Assembly (NCBI RefSeq): GCF_002906575.1
Contig: NZ_CP026309.1
Location: forward strand, 2,418,001-2,482,000
Source of the DNA: Salinigranum rubrum
GTDB lineage: Archaea; Halobacteriota; Halobacteria; Halobacteriales; Haloferacaceae
DNA length: 64,000 bases
Reading direction: 5' to 3'
Positions 8,834-17,224 of the stretch are shown here, piece after piece. Under the pieces are notes generated by a model. It was not told where the DNA came from. It was given only the letters and a program-made list of their open reading frames with translations, and made no database searches. Each line of letters opens with the position of its first letter. Position 1 is the first letter of the stretch. The position numbers and the translations under genes were made by a program.

Positions 8834-9244
8834 CGGCCACCTCCCCAGCGGGCGACTGGACGTCGCGCGGGCCGGACCCGCTCGAAAGAGTTGTCGGTGC
8901 CGACTGGTTCCGACCGAGCCTCTCGACTCGACTGTCTCTCGCGTTCTGCGTCTTCACACATCACGTTCTCCCGTTCCGCCAGCGTGGGGATAACTTATAT
9001 CGAACCTCTGACATAGTAACCGGCGAGAACGTGCGTCACGTTCGTCGAGGTAAGTGGGTCCGTGACCCGTCGACCGTCGGTTGGCCGTCTGCCATACCGC
9101 GTCTCCATGTCCCGACGCTCCGCTCGGTTGACAGTGTCGGACGGGAGCCACCGCTCGTCCGTTCGGCGGTCGGAGACGACGCGAGGTGAGATAGTCGGAG
9201 GCGACGTGAGGTGAAGTGCCCGGGCGTTCACCGACCGGTCGTGT
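8834..9244. other. Intergenic gap with probable operon promoter
   Basis: The minus strand has CGATATAAGTTATC (about 8991-9004), a good archaeal TATA element, but it lies about 165 bases before the annotated ATG of the S-layer-like gene. Either the transcript has an unusually long leader or a weaker promoter lies closer. No gene is supported in the rest. Confidence 0.45.
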
Positions 9245-10366
9245 TCACAGTCCGGCGACGTCCTCGATGGCGTCGGTCAGTCGCTCGACCGACTCGACGT
9301 CGTGTTCGCCCATGTGGCCGATGCGGAACGTCTTCTCTCCCAGAGCCGACCCGTAGCCGTTCGAGAAGACCATGTCGTACGTCTCCGACACCTCCTCGAT
9401 GGTCGCGGCCACGTCGATGCCCTGGGTGTTCTCGATGCAGGCGACCGTCTGTGACTCGTACCCCTCCTCGGGGAACATGTCGAAGTGGTCGTCCGCCCAC
9501 TCGCGGGTGTACTCGGCCATCTCGCGGTGCCGTTCGCTCCGCCCCTCGTGGCCCTCATCGAGCATGTGTTTCATCTGTTGTCGATAGGCGAGCATGATCG
9601 GAATCGCCGGCGTCGAGTGGGTCTGACCCTTCCGGTCGTAGTAGTCGAGACACCGCTGGAAACCGCCGTACCACGACGCCGACTCCTTGTCGAGTTCCCG
9701 CTGGTACGCCTCGTCGCTCACGACACAGATGGCAAGACCCGGCGGCATCGCGAACGCCTTCTGCGACGAGGCGAAGAGCACGTCGATGCCGTGTGCGTCG
9801 ATGTCGACGTAGTCGCCGCCGAGCGACGAAACCGCGTCGACGACGAAGTACGTGTCGGGGTACTCGCTGACGACGTCGCCGATCTCCTCGATGGGGTTTC
9901 TCACGCCCGTCGAACTCTCGTTCATCACACAGCCCACCACGTCGTAGCCCTCGTCGCTCGCTTCGAGCGCCTCACGGACGTCCTCGGGCTTGACCGCCTC
10001 CCCCCACTCGTACTCCAGTCGGTCGACGTCCTTACCGAGGCGCTCGGCGACGTTGGCGAACCGTTCGGAGAAACTGCCGCACGTCGCGACGAGGACGTCG
10101 TCGTCGACGAGGTTCAGCGTCGCCGCCTCCCAGAACTCCGTCCCCGACGCCGTGAGCACGATGACGTCGTTGTCGGTGCCGAGGAACGTCTTCGTGTCCT
10201 CGACGATGGTCGTGTAGAGGTCCGTCATCCGGTCCATCCGGTGCCCGAACATCGGCTGGGCCATCGCCTCGATGACGTCTTCTCGCACTTCGGTCGGTCC
10301 GGGGATGTACAGCGTCTTGTCCGGATAGTCGCCTGTGTACTCGCGTTTTTCTGTCACGGAAGCCAC
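9245..10366 (-). CDS. PLP-dependent class V aminotransferase (alanine/serine-glyoxylate type)
   Basis: A 373-residue fold-type I PLP enzyme. It opens with the substrate-binding IPGPTEVRED (21-30), has TASGTEFWEAA (72-82) for the phosphate loop, the PLP-ring Asp in VVDAVSSLGG (175-184), and the Schiff-base Lys in SSQKAF (K203). This layout matches alanine-glyoxylate or serine-glyoxylate aminotransferases. The exact amino donor cannot be decided, and phosphonate or purine-derived glyoxylate transaminases share the motifs. The start is GTG at 10366; a second in-frame GTG three codons later is possible. The gene is monocistronic. The nearby Lrp regulator gene (670 bases upstream, opposite strand) is a candidate controller. 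Confidence 0.85.
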   Translation of the reverse strand: MASVTEKREYTGDYPDKTLYIPGPTEVREDVIEAMAQPMFGHRMDRMTDLYTTIVEDTKTFLGTDNDVIVLTASGTEFWEAATLNLVDDDVLVATCGSFSERFANVAERLGKDVDRLEYEWGEAVKPEDVREALEASDEGYDVVGCVMNESSTGVRNPIEEIGDVVSEYPDTYFVVDAVSSLGGDYVDIDAHGIDVLFASSQKAFAMPPGLAICVVSDEAYQRELDKESASWYGGFQRCLDYYDRKGQTHSTPAIPIMLAYRQQMKHMLDEGHEGRSERHREMAEYTREWADDHFDMFPEEGYESQTVACIENTQGIDVAATIEEVSETYDMVFSNGYGSALGEKTFRIGHMGEHDVESVERLTDAIEDVAGL

Positions 10367-10410
10367 CTGAGTAGAGGTTTCTGTGTGGCCGGCTGTGATG
10401 GTACTTTTGA

Positions 10411-10779
10411 TTTCGTCGGTGCGACCGCGTCGCGGCGGTCTCGGTCGCCGTCGCGGCGGTCTCGGTCGCCGTCGCGGCGGTCTCGGTCGCCGTCGCGCGC
10501 CGTTTCGGTTTCGACGCGTCGGTCTCGGCGTCTCGTTCGTCCGCTCGCCTCTCGACAGCCGGCGCCATCGCCGCGCGGACCGGCGCGACCCGGGAGGGCG
10601 TGTTCCAGACGTTCACGTCCGGGACCATCCCAGAGACCGTTGCCGAGCGCGCCTCGGCGACGGCCATCGTGACCAAGCGCGCCCTCGACGTCGGCGACCG
10701 CCTCCAGCAGTCGGTCACGAAACTCGGCGAGCGGGCGACCGGCCGGGTCGACCCGCTGAAGGGTCCCACGGTGCCGTGA
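10411..10779 (+). pseudogene. Coding remnant lacking a start codon
   Basis: A plus-strand frame between TGA (10408) and TGA (10777) has strict G/C third positions and plausible protein sequence: Ala/Val/Ser-rich repeats, then ARTGATREGVFQTFTSGT and an amphipathic helix containing AERASATAIVTKRALDVGD, ending GPTVP. No ATG, GTG or TTG lies near its beginning. An ATG at 10398 sits in another frame. So either the gene is 5'-truncated or frameshifted at the tandem repeat, or translation begins unusually. I do not recognise a family. Confidence 0.45.
10429..10497 (+). repeat. 21-base tandem repeat, 3.3 copies
   Basis: GTCGCGGCGGTCTCGGTCGC plus C repeats exactly three times (10429-10449, 10450-10470, 10471-10491) with a partial fourth copy. 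In the plus frame it encodes VAAVSVA per unit. The unit is a multiple of three, so copy-number change keeps the frame. Confidence 0.9.
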
Positions 10780-11036
10780 ATCGGCTTACACCGAGGTGGC
10801 GTCGGTCAGTACCTCGACGAGCGCCGATCCGTCGCACGCGGACGCCCCGCCGCGGCGAACCTCGTGCCCGATGGCGAACACCGCGTCGGTCGTCGTCGAT
10901 ACCGTCCACCCGCCGACAGGTCACAGGACCGTATCCGCAGGGTGGGGTGGGAACTCGCACGACCCTCACGTGCTCGCTCGGAGACCCGACCACCGCAACG
11001 GTAACGTTCATGCGGCAGGCCCGTGGTAGGACGGAT

Positions 11037-11552
11037 ATGACTCTCGAGGGACTCGACGATCTGGACCGAGCGATCCTCGGCGCGCTCCAGCGCGACGCAC
11101 GTCACACCTCTTCGGGCGAGATCGCAGAGCGAATGGACGTCTCCGCGTCGACCGTCCGAAAGCGCATCCAGCGGCTCGAATCGGAGGGAATCATCACCGG
11201 CTACCACGCCACGGTCGACTACGAGCGGGCCGGCTACCCGCTCTACATGGTGCTCATCTGCACCGCGCCGATCCCCGAGCGCGAGCGACTCGCGGACGAG
11301 GCGCTCACCGTCGCCGGGGTGGTCGACGTCCGCGAGATAGCCACCGGGACCGAGAACGTCCTGGTCACCGTCGTCGCCGCGGACGCCGAGGAGTTGACGG
11401 ATTCGGCCCGCCGACTCGTCGAACTCGGCTTGACCATCGGCGAGGAGGAACTCATCCGCGGGGACCGCTCGACCCCGTTCGACGGGTTCGTCTCCGACGC
11501 GGCCGACGCCGCGGACCGGACGGAGTCGGCGGAGTCGTCTGACACGCCCTGA
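11037..11552 (+). CDS. Lrp/AsnC-family transcription regulator
   Basis: A 171-residue protein with the Lrp layout: N-terminal helix-turn-helix (DDLDRAILGALQRDAR, then SSGEIAERMDVSASTVRKRI) followed by IITGYHATVDYERAGYPLYM, which leads into the RAM ligand-binding sandwich (about 65-150) and an acidic tail ending ESSDTP. Lrp proteins bind amino acids and control amino-acid metabolism, often their neighbours. The next gene on the strand is hisD, and the aminotransferase lies on the opposite strand. The ATG at 11037 is chosen because the family begins with this helix; the frame is open further upstream but without family resemblance. Confidence 0.9.
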   Translation: MTLEGLDDLDRAILGALQRDARHTSSGEIAERMDVSASTVRKRIQRLESEGIITGYHATVDYERAGYPLYMVLICTAPIPERERLADEALTVAGVVDVREIATGTENVLVTVVAADAEELTDSARRLVELGLTIGEEELIRGDRSTPFDGFVSDAADAADRTESAESSDTP

Positions 11553-11564
11553 CGGACAGTCGGC

Positions 11565-11702
11565 TCACTCCTCGAAGTCGTCCGGGCTGGTGAAGTCGCC
11601 AGTCTCGACCGTCGCCTCGCACAGCACGCAGCCGTCGTCGAGGAGCGCCGCCCGGAGGCCGCTGTCGACGGCCGTCTCGACGCTTCGGGAGGTGCCCGTC
11701 GA
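11565..11702 (-). pseudogene. 3' remnant of a haloarchaeal zinc-ribbon gene
   Basis: About 45 residues on the minus strand contain VDSGLRAALLDDGCVLCEAT, the second half of the small haloarchaeal zinc-ribbon proteins (two CxxC pairs, DUF7560-like by my memory). Here only one CxxC is present, and no start codon or first CxxC is found upstream in this frame. The codon use is coding-like. I take it as a truncated copy; a translation start inside the hisD promoter region is unlikely. Confidence 0.4.
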
Positions 11703-11759
11703 CGGCGTCGACGACCGACGAGTCGGAACGTCTTTTCTCCCGCCGACTGTATCGCCGAT

Positions 11760-13061
11760 ATGACTCTCGATCCCGACCTCGACGTCCGCGCCGTCGGCGA
11801 CCTCCGCCCGGCCGAGCGGGAGGCGCTGTTCGCGCGCGACGCCGGCGTCGCCGAAATCCGGAGCGACGTCCGCGACATCGTGACGCGCGTCAGCGACGAG
11901 GGCGACGTCGCCGTCCGCGACTTCTCCCGCGAGTTCGACGGCGTCGAAGTCGGCAACATCGACGTGACGGATCAGGCCGAGCGTGCCGTGGAGGAGGTGG
12001 ACGACCGAGTCCTCGAAGCGATTCGGACCGCCATCGACAACGTCCGGTCGTTCCACGAGCGTCAGGTGCCCGAGGACTGGCGTGTGGAAGAAGCGGGCCG
12101 CGAACTCGGGCGACGCTTCCGCCCCATCGAGCGCGTCGGCGTCTACGTCCCCGGCGGTGCGGCGGCCTATCCGTCGAGCGCCATCATGGGCGTCGTTCCG
12201 GCCGTCGTCGCCGGCGTCGAACACGTCGCCGTCGCCACGCCGCCCGCCGACGAGATGAACCCGGTCACGCTCGCAGCCATCCACGAGGCCGGCGCCGACC
12301 GGGTGTACGCCATCGGCGGTGCGCAGGCCGTCGCCGCCCTCGCGTACGGGACCGACACGGTGAACCGCGTCCAGAAGGTCGTCGGCCCCGGAAACCGGTG
12401 GGTGACGGCGGCGAAGGCCGAGGTCCGGGGCGAGGTGGAAATCGACTTCCTCGCCGGCCCGTCCGAGATTCTCGTCCTCGCCGACGACTCGGCGCGAGCG
12501 GAGTACGTCGCCGCGGACCTGCTCGCCCAGGCCGAACACGACCCGAACGCCTCCGTCGTCTGCGTCACCGACTCCGAGCGGGTCGCGGAGGCGGTCGTCG
12601 GGGCGGTGCGTGAACACCTGCCCGCACGCGAGCGCAGCGAGGTCGCACGGGAGGCCGTCGAGAACGACGCGTCCGGCGTGTTCCTCGCGCGGTCGATGCC
12701 CGAGGCCGTGCTCTTCGCCGAAGAGTACGCCGCCGAACACCTCTCGATTCAGGCAGCGGACGACGAGGCCCTCCTCGACAGGATATCGAACGCCGGCAGC
12801 GTCTTCCTCGGCCCGTACACGCCTGTCGCGGCCGGCGACTACGCCTCGGGCACCAACCACGTCCTGCCCACGGGAGGCGGCGCACGCCTCCACGGGGGGC
12901 TCTCGGTCGACACGTTCCTCCGGTCGTCGACGGTTCAGCGCTTGTCGAAGGAGGCGCTCGGAGCGCTCTCGGAGACCATCACGACGCTCGCGGAGGCCGA
13001 GGGGCTTGAGGCGCACGCCGAGAGCGTCCGGACGCGTCTGGACGACGAAGCCGGTAACTAA
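11760..13061 (+). CDS. hisD: Histidinol dehydrogenase
   Basis: A 433-residue enzyme catalysing the last two NAD-dependent oxidations of histidine synthesis (histidinol to histidine). The family signatures are all present: [32 protein letters not shown] followed by [15 protein letters not shown], the zinc and active-site region [13 protein letters not shown], and [20 protein letters not shown]. The length matches archaeal HisD. It stands alone, away from other his genes, as is usual in haloarchaea. The ATG at 11760 is the first in frame and gives the normal N-terminus. Confidence 0.97.
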   Translation: MTLDPDLDVRAVGDLRPAEREALFARDAGVAEIRSDVRDIVTRVSDEGDVAVRDFSREFDGVEVGNIDVTDQAERAVEEVDDRVLEAIRTAIDNVRSFHERQVPEDWRVEEAGRELGRRFRPIERVGVYVPGGAAAYPSSAIMGVVPAVVAGVEHVAVATPPADEMNPVTLAAIHEAGADRVYAIGGAQAVAALAYGTDTVNRVQKVVGPGNRWVTAAKAEVRGEVEIDFLAGPSEILVLADDSARAEYVAADLLAQAEHDPNASVVCVTDSERVAEAVVGAVREHLPARERSEVAREAVENDASGVFLARSMPEAVLFAEEYAAEHLSIQAADDEALLDRISNAGSVFLGPYTPVAAGDYASGTNHVLPTGGGARLHGGLSVDTFLRSSTVQRLSKEALGALSETITTLAEAEGLEAHAESVRTRLDDEAGN

Positions 13062-13089
13062 AAGCGCGAGCGGAGAGTCCACCGCGAGC

Positions 13090-14184
13090 ATGGTGCCGTT
13101 CGACGAAGTCGACCGTGAGACCCTCCTCTCGGGCCGACGCGACTGGATGGACTCGGACCACGCAGCGGCGCTCTCGCGGCATCCGCTGGACTGCCTGGAG
13201 ACCGAGTACCCCCACTACGTCGGGGCCGTCGGCGGTTCGGGCGAGGCACCCTCTCCGAAGCGACAGCACCCGGTCTTCTACGGCTGTTTCGACTGGCACT
13301 CCGCCGTCCACAGCCACTGGTGTCTGATCCGTCAGTTGCGACTGTTCGAGGACCACCCCGACGAAGCCGCCGTCACCCGGAGCATCTCGGGGCGGTTCAC
13401 CGCGGCGAACGTCGAGCGGGAAGTCGAGTACCTCGACGACCATCCGTCGTTCGAGCGACCGTACGGCTGGGCGTGGCTCCTGCGACTCGCCGCCGAACTC
13501 CACCTCTGGGACGACGAGCGTGCGGACGAGTGGCGCGCCGTCCTCCGACCGCTCGAACAGTCGGTCGTTGACCTCGTGCGGGACGGGTTTCTCTCCCGGC
13601 AACGGCCGATTCGCGTCGGCACGCACCACAACTCCGCGTTCGCGCTCCAGTGCGTTCTCGACTACGCGGCGGTCACAGGGGCGGACGGCCTCGCCGTCGC
13701 CGCCCGGGAGCGGTCACGGGCGTTCTTCGAGGGTGACCGGAACTACCCCGTCGAGTACGAGCCGATGGGGTTCGACTTCCTCTCGCCGGCGCTCGCGGAG
13801 GCGGACCTGATGCGCCGCGTGCTCGACCGTGAGGCGTTCGTGGCCTGGGTCGACGAGTTCCTGCCCGAACTGACGGAACCGCCGTACGACGGGGCCCTCG
13901 ACCCGGTCGAGGTGGACCCCGAATCCGCGGACGGGAGCGAACTCCACCTGGTCGGCCTGAACCTCTCGAAGGCGTGGTGTCTGGCGGGTGTGGGCTCGGC
14001 GCTCGGCGACCACCGGTACGCGACGGCGTTCGAGCGGAGCGCCGAACGGCACGCCGTGGAGGGCCTGGAGCGGGCGTTCACCGACGACTACGCCGGGGCG
14101 CACTGGCTCTCGTCGTTCGTGCTGTACCTGCTGACGCGAAACGAGGGCGGGGTCGCCCCCGTCGATGGCCGTCCGGACGCCTGA
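13090..14184 (+). CDS. DUF2891 family protein
   Basis: A 364-residue soluble protein. HPVFYGCFDWHSAVHSHW (about 59-76), GWAWLLRLAAELHLW (about 122-136) and the His-containing RVGTHHNSAFALQCVLDYA resemble the DUF2891 family, whose all-alpha pattern recalls alpha/alpha-barrel glycosidases or lyases. The conserved His and Trp residues suggest an enzyme, but no reaction is known. It lies 28 bases after hisD on the same strand, so it may be co-transcribed, though I see no histidine-related motif. Confidence 0.8.
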   Translation: MVPFDEVDRETLLSGRRDWMDSDHAAALSRHPLDCLETEYPHYVGAVGGSGEAPSPKRQHPVFYGCFDWHSAVHSHWCLIRQLRLFEDHPDEAAVTRSISGRFTAANVEREVEYLDDHPSFERPYGWAWLLRLAAELHLWDDERADEWRAVLRPLEQSVVDLVRDGFLSRQRPIRVGTHHNSAFALQCVLDYAAVTGADGLAVAARERSRAFFEGDRNYPVEYEPMGFDFLSPALAEADLMRRVLDREAFVAWVDEFLPELTEPPYDGALDPVEVDPESADGSELHLVGLNLSKAWCLAGVGSALGDHRYATAFERSAERHAVEGLERAFTDDYAGAHWLSSFVLYLLTRNEGGVAPVDGRPDA

Positions 14185-14253
14185 CACCGGGACGACACCG
14201 GCCACCACAGGTCCCTGCGTCAACGTTAACTCGCTGGATGAGTGAGTAAGGGT

Positions 14254-14616
14254 ATGAGCGCAGAAGCGGCTAACGGGGAGGAAGCTCCCGTCAGAGTGAC
14301 GGAGGTCGCGGCCTCCGAGGCGCTGTCGCTCCTGGAGGGCGAGGGCCTCGACACGGACGTCGCGGGCCTTCGACTGTTCGTCCAGCAGGGCGGCTGCGCC
14401 GGGCTCTCGTACGGGATGCGGTTCGACGACGAACCGGAACCGGACGACGCCGTCACCGAGCACCACGGCCTCCGAATCTTCGTCGACCCGGCCTCACAGA
14501 AGTACATCGGCGGCTCCACCCTCGACTACGAGGCCGGCCTCCAGGCGGCGGGCTTCCACGTCGAGAACCCCAACGTCGTCAGCGAGTGCGGCTGCGGCGA
14601 GTCGTTCCGGACGTAG
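14254..14616 (+). CDS. A-type iron-sulfur carrier (IscA/HesB/ErpA family)
   Basis: A 120-residue A-type carrier with the three conserved cysteines C48 (QQGGCAGLSYGM), C112 and C114 (SECGCGESF), which hold or pass on Fe-S clusters. The N-terminal strand VRVTEVAASEAL is typical. Start choice: an upstream in-frame GTG at 14242 exists, but the ATG at 14254 gives the usual short N-terminal tail. The gene stands alone, 69 bases before the ThDP enzyme; other Fe-S assembly genes are not in this window. Confidence 0.93.
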   Translation: MSAEAANGEEAPVRVTEVAASEALSLLEGEGLDTDVAGLRLFVQQGGCAGLSYGMRFDDEPEPDDAVTEHHGLRIFVDPASQKYIGGSTLDYEAGLQAAGFHVENPNVVSECGCGESFRT

Positions 14617-14684
14617 GCCTCTCACCTCCGCTCGCTCTCGCCCCGAAGACCAACCTATTTCACGGCCACCCGTGACGCTCAGAC

Positions 14685-16346
14685 ATGACCACGGGTGCGG
14701 ACCTCTTCGTCGAAGCCCTCGAATCGTACGGCGTCACCCGCCTGTTCGGTAACCCGGGGACGACGGAACTCCCGCTGATGCAGGCCATCGGCGACAGCGA
14801 CGTCGAGTACGTCCTCGGCCTCCACGAGGACGTGGCCGTCGCCGCGGCGAGCGGCTACGCGACGTCCCGCCGCTACGACAGCCACAGAGAGTCGGGAGTG
14901 CTCCCGCTGGGCGTCGTGAACCTCCACCTCGCCGGGGGGCTCGGCCACGGCCTCGGTAACCTCCTGAACGCGGACTTCTCGGGCGCGCCACTGCTCGTGA
15001 CCGCCGGCAACCACCACCGCGACTTCCAGCAGGAAGAGCCCATCCTCTCCGGCGACCTGGTGTCGCTCGCCGAGCAGTACACGAAGTGGGCCGCGGAGGT
15101 CAAGGACGTCGCGGCGCTGCCGACGATGGTTCGCCGGGCGGTCCGGACCGCGCTGACGCCGCCGACGGGTCCCGTCTTCCTCGCGCTGCCGGTCGACGTC
15201 CAGCAGGCCGAAACGGACCAGGGACCACAGCGGCTGGGCCCGATTCCGACCGCCGGGCGGGGTGACAGCGCGGCCATCGACGACGCGGCGCGGGTCGTCG
15301 CCGAGGCGAGAGAGCCGGTGGTCGTCCTCGGCGACGAGGTGGCCCGGAGCGGCGGCGTCGACTCCGCAGTCGAGTTCGCGGAGGCCGCCGGCGCGCGCGT
15401 TCACGGCGAAATCCTCGCCGGCGAGGTGAACTTCCCATCCGAACACGAGCAGTGGCGCGGCCCGCTGTCGACGCGGGCGGGCTACACGGCGACGGCGATG
15501 GACACCGACACGCTCGTCTTCGTCGGCTGTTCGACGAACACGACCGTCTCCCGACCGACCGAGCCGCTGGTCCCCGACGACGCCACCTGCGTCCACGTGA
15601 CGAACGACGGCTGGGAACTCGGCAAGCACGCGCCCGCCGACGTGGCGGTGCTCGGCGACCCCGCGCAGGTGCTCTCGGAACTCGCCGACAGCGTGCGAGA
15701 GGCGGTCGACGAGGACGAACGCGCCCGGCGACTCGACGCCGTCCGCGCGTGGGGGGCCGAGGGGAACGAGCCCCCGGACGTCGCCGACGGCCGCTCGACG
15801 AAACACGGACTCGCACGGGCGCTCGCCCGCGTCGCACCCGAGGCAGTCGTCGTCGACGAGGGCATCACGGCGAGCCCCGCCCTCCACTCGACCTTCCCGT
15901 TCGAGCCGACGCAACTCGTCGGCGAGAAGGGCGGCAGCCTCGGCTTCGGGGTCGGCGCGGCGGCCGGCGTCGCCCTCGCAGAACGCGAGGCCGGCCGCGA
16001 CCGCTCGGTGGTCGCGTACGTCGGCGACGGCTCGTACCTCTACTACCCGCAGGCCATCTACACCGCGGTGCGGTACGGTCTCGACCTCACGGTCGTGGTG
16101 CCCGACAACCGCAACTACCGTATCCTGAAGGAGAACACGGCGCTGCTCATGGGGGGCGAACCGGACGACTACGAGTACGAGGGGGTCGACTTCGACCCCC
16201 CGGCCGACCTGGTCGCGAGCGCCGAGAGCTACGGCGCGCTGGGCCTGCGCGTCGACGACCCGGCCGAACTCGACGCGACCCTCGAACGGGCGCTCGGTCA
16301 CGACGGCCCCGCGCTCGTCGACGTCCCGGTGACCGACGACGGCTGA
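14685..16346 (+). CDS. Thiamine-diphosphate-dependent enzyme, benzoylformate decarboxylase-like
   Basis: A 553-residue three-domain ThDP enzyme. The N-terminal Pyr domain begins GADLFVEALESYGVTRLFGNPG with the catalytic Glu in GLHEDVAVA (about 47). The central domain (about 190-340) lies between, and the PP domain has the cofactor motif VGDGSYLYYPQAIYTA (GDG near 447) ending DNRNYRIL. The GNPGTTELP loop and HHRDFQQEEPIL resemble benzoylformate or 2-oxoacid decarboxylases rather than acetolactate synthase. The substrate is unknown. Haloarchaeal relatives are usually annotated only as ThDP-binding proteins. Confidence 0.85.
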   Translation: MTTGADLFVEALESYGVTRLFGNPGTTELPLMQAIGDSDVEYVLGLHEDVAVAAASGYATSRRYDSHRESGVLPLGVVNLHLAGGLGHGLGNLLNADFSGAPLLVTAGNHHRDFQQEEPILSGDLVSLAEQYTKWAAEVKDVAALPTMVRRAVRTALTPPTGPVFLALPVDVQQAETDQGPQRLGPIPTAGRGDSAAIDDAARVVAEAREPVVVLGDEVARSGGVDSAVEFAEAAGARVHGEILAGEVNFPSEHEQWRGPLSTRAGYTATAMDTDTLVFVGCSTNTTVSRPTEPLVPDDATCVHVTNDGWELGKHAPADVAVLGDPAQVLSELADSVREAVDEDERARRLDAVRAWGAEGNEPPDVADGRSTKHGLARALARVAPEAVVVDEGITASPALHSTFPFEPTQLVGEKGGSLGFGVGAAAGVALAEREAGRDRSVVAYVGDGSYLYYPQAIYTAVRYGLDLTVVVPDNRNYRILKENTALLMGGEPDDYEYEGVDFDPPADLVASAESYGALGLRVDDPAELDATLERALGHDGPALVDVPVTDDG

Positions 16347-16415
16347 GCGACGACGGCTGACCGACCGCGCCTGAGCGTCGACAGGATATAAACCACCGGA
16401 ACCGTGTGGATGGGT

Positions 16416-16660
16416 ATGCAACTCGAAGCCGCCCAGACGAAGACCGGTGACACGGTGTACGTCGCCGAAGACGAACCCGAGCGGGGGTCGAAGGGACCCT
16501 TCTACGTCGTCTACGTCACGCCGGACCGCGAGACGCGCTGGGGTACCGCTGTGGCAACTGCGACTCGCTCGACACCGCGATGGACACGATGGGGCGCATC
16601 GAGTGTAACGACTGCCGGAACGTCCGCAAACCCGAGGAGTGGGACGCGGCCCACGAGTGA
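16416..16660 (+). CDS. DUF5816-like zinc-ribbon protein, frameshifted
   Basis: The ATG at 16416 opens MQLEAAQTKTGDTVYVAED, followed by GSKGPFYVVYVTPDRETRWG. The frame then breaks at a G run (16540-16543). With one added G the sequence continues YRCGNCDSLDTAMDTMGRIE, then CNDC, then RKPEEWDAAHE and a stop at 16658-16660, giving 81 residues with two CxxC pairs. This matches the haloarchaeal DUF5816 family end to end, so the gene is probably intact in the cell and one G was lost in sequencing. The span of 245 bases is one short of a multiple of three. Confidence 0.75.
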
Positions 16661-16776
16661 CCGGGGCCGGAGGTCCGGCAGCGCCGCTGTCACCGTGTCT
16701 CGCTTCACCCACACGACGGCGTGCGGTCGCTGCCGGACCGACAGCGGCCTCTCTCAGCCTGTGAGACGGGTGACAA

Positions 16777-16785
16777 GATTTATCA
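16777..16785 (+). promoter_or_regulatory. TATA box of the gene at 16811
   Basis: AGATTTATC lies about 30 bases before the ATG, the normal position for a leaderless haloarchaeal transcript. It decides between the two possible starts. Confidence 0.6.
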
Positions 16786-16810
16786 TGGCGTGAGTGGTAT
16801 CGATTCCCAC

Positions 16811-17161
16811 ATGGCCCCTGTTACCATGCCGCCTGTAGAGGAGGCACGGGCCATCTTCCGACGTCTCGGGTACGAGGTGTCGGGGAATGGCCCGGAACTG
16901 CTGGCCGAACGCAAGTGGCGGACCGTCCGCGTAACCGCACTCGGCGGGGACGCGGAGCACGCCGTCGCCGACGGCGGGTCCGTCCGCGAGGCCGACTATC
17001 GATTCCAGTGCTTCGTCACCTGGACGGACCGAACAGGGGAACTCGTCGACTGCCTCCGGCGCGCGGCGCCGGAGTGTGAGTGGGCGGTCATCGGCGTCGA
17101 CCACGACTCCGAGGAGTACGACGTCGTCCACGGGACCGAGGCGGCGCCGGCGTCGGCGTAA
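16811..17161 (+). CDS. Small conserved haloarchaeal protein (DUF7116-like)
   Basis: A 116-residue soluble protein beginning MAPVTMPPVEEARAIFRRLG and containing ELLAERKWRTVRVTAL and YRFQCFVTWTD. I recognise it as a conserved haloarchaeal family of unknown function, tentatively DUF7116. A longer frame exists upstream, but the ATG at 16811 is preferred because AGATTTATC (about 16777-16785) is a TATA box 27-34 bases before it, giving a leaderless message. No catalytic motif is visible. Confidence 0.75.
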   Translation: MAPVTMPPVEEARAIFRRLGYEVSGNGPELLAERKWRTVRVTALGGDAEHAVADGGSVREADYRFQCFVTWTDRTGELVDCLRRAAPECEWAVIGVDHDSEEYDVVHGTEAAPASA

Positions 17162-17224
17162 CGCTCGCCGCCGCGAGACTCGTTCTCACACTCGATTTAT
17201 GCGTCGGAGACGCGAACAGTAGGT

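Noticed and set aside
10429-10497. Tandem repeat considered as a CRISPR array
   Set aside because: Units are directly adjacent without spacers and multiples of three bases, so this is a coding-type tandem repeat. The same reasoning applies to 55030-55101.
11565-13091. Very long minus-strand frame opposite hisD
   Set aside because: It is the antisense shadow of a clearly real gene in GC-rich DNA. Only the last 45 codons outside hisD look protein-like, and those are reported separately.
14679-16712. 677-codon minus-strand frame opposite the ThDP enzyme
   Set aside because: Composition is Arg/Gly/Ala-rich without motifs, and the plus-strand frame holds every ThDP signature.
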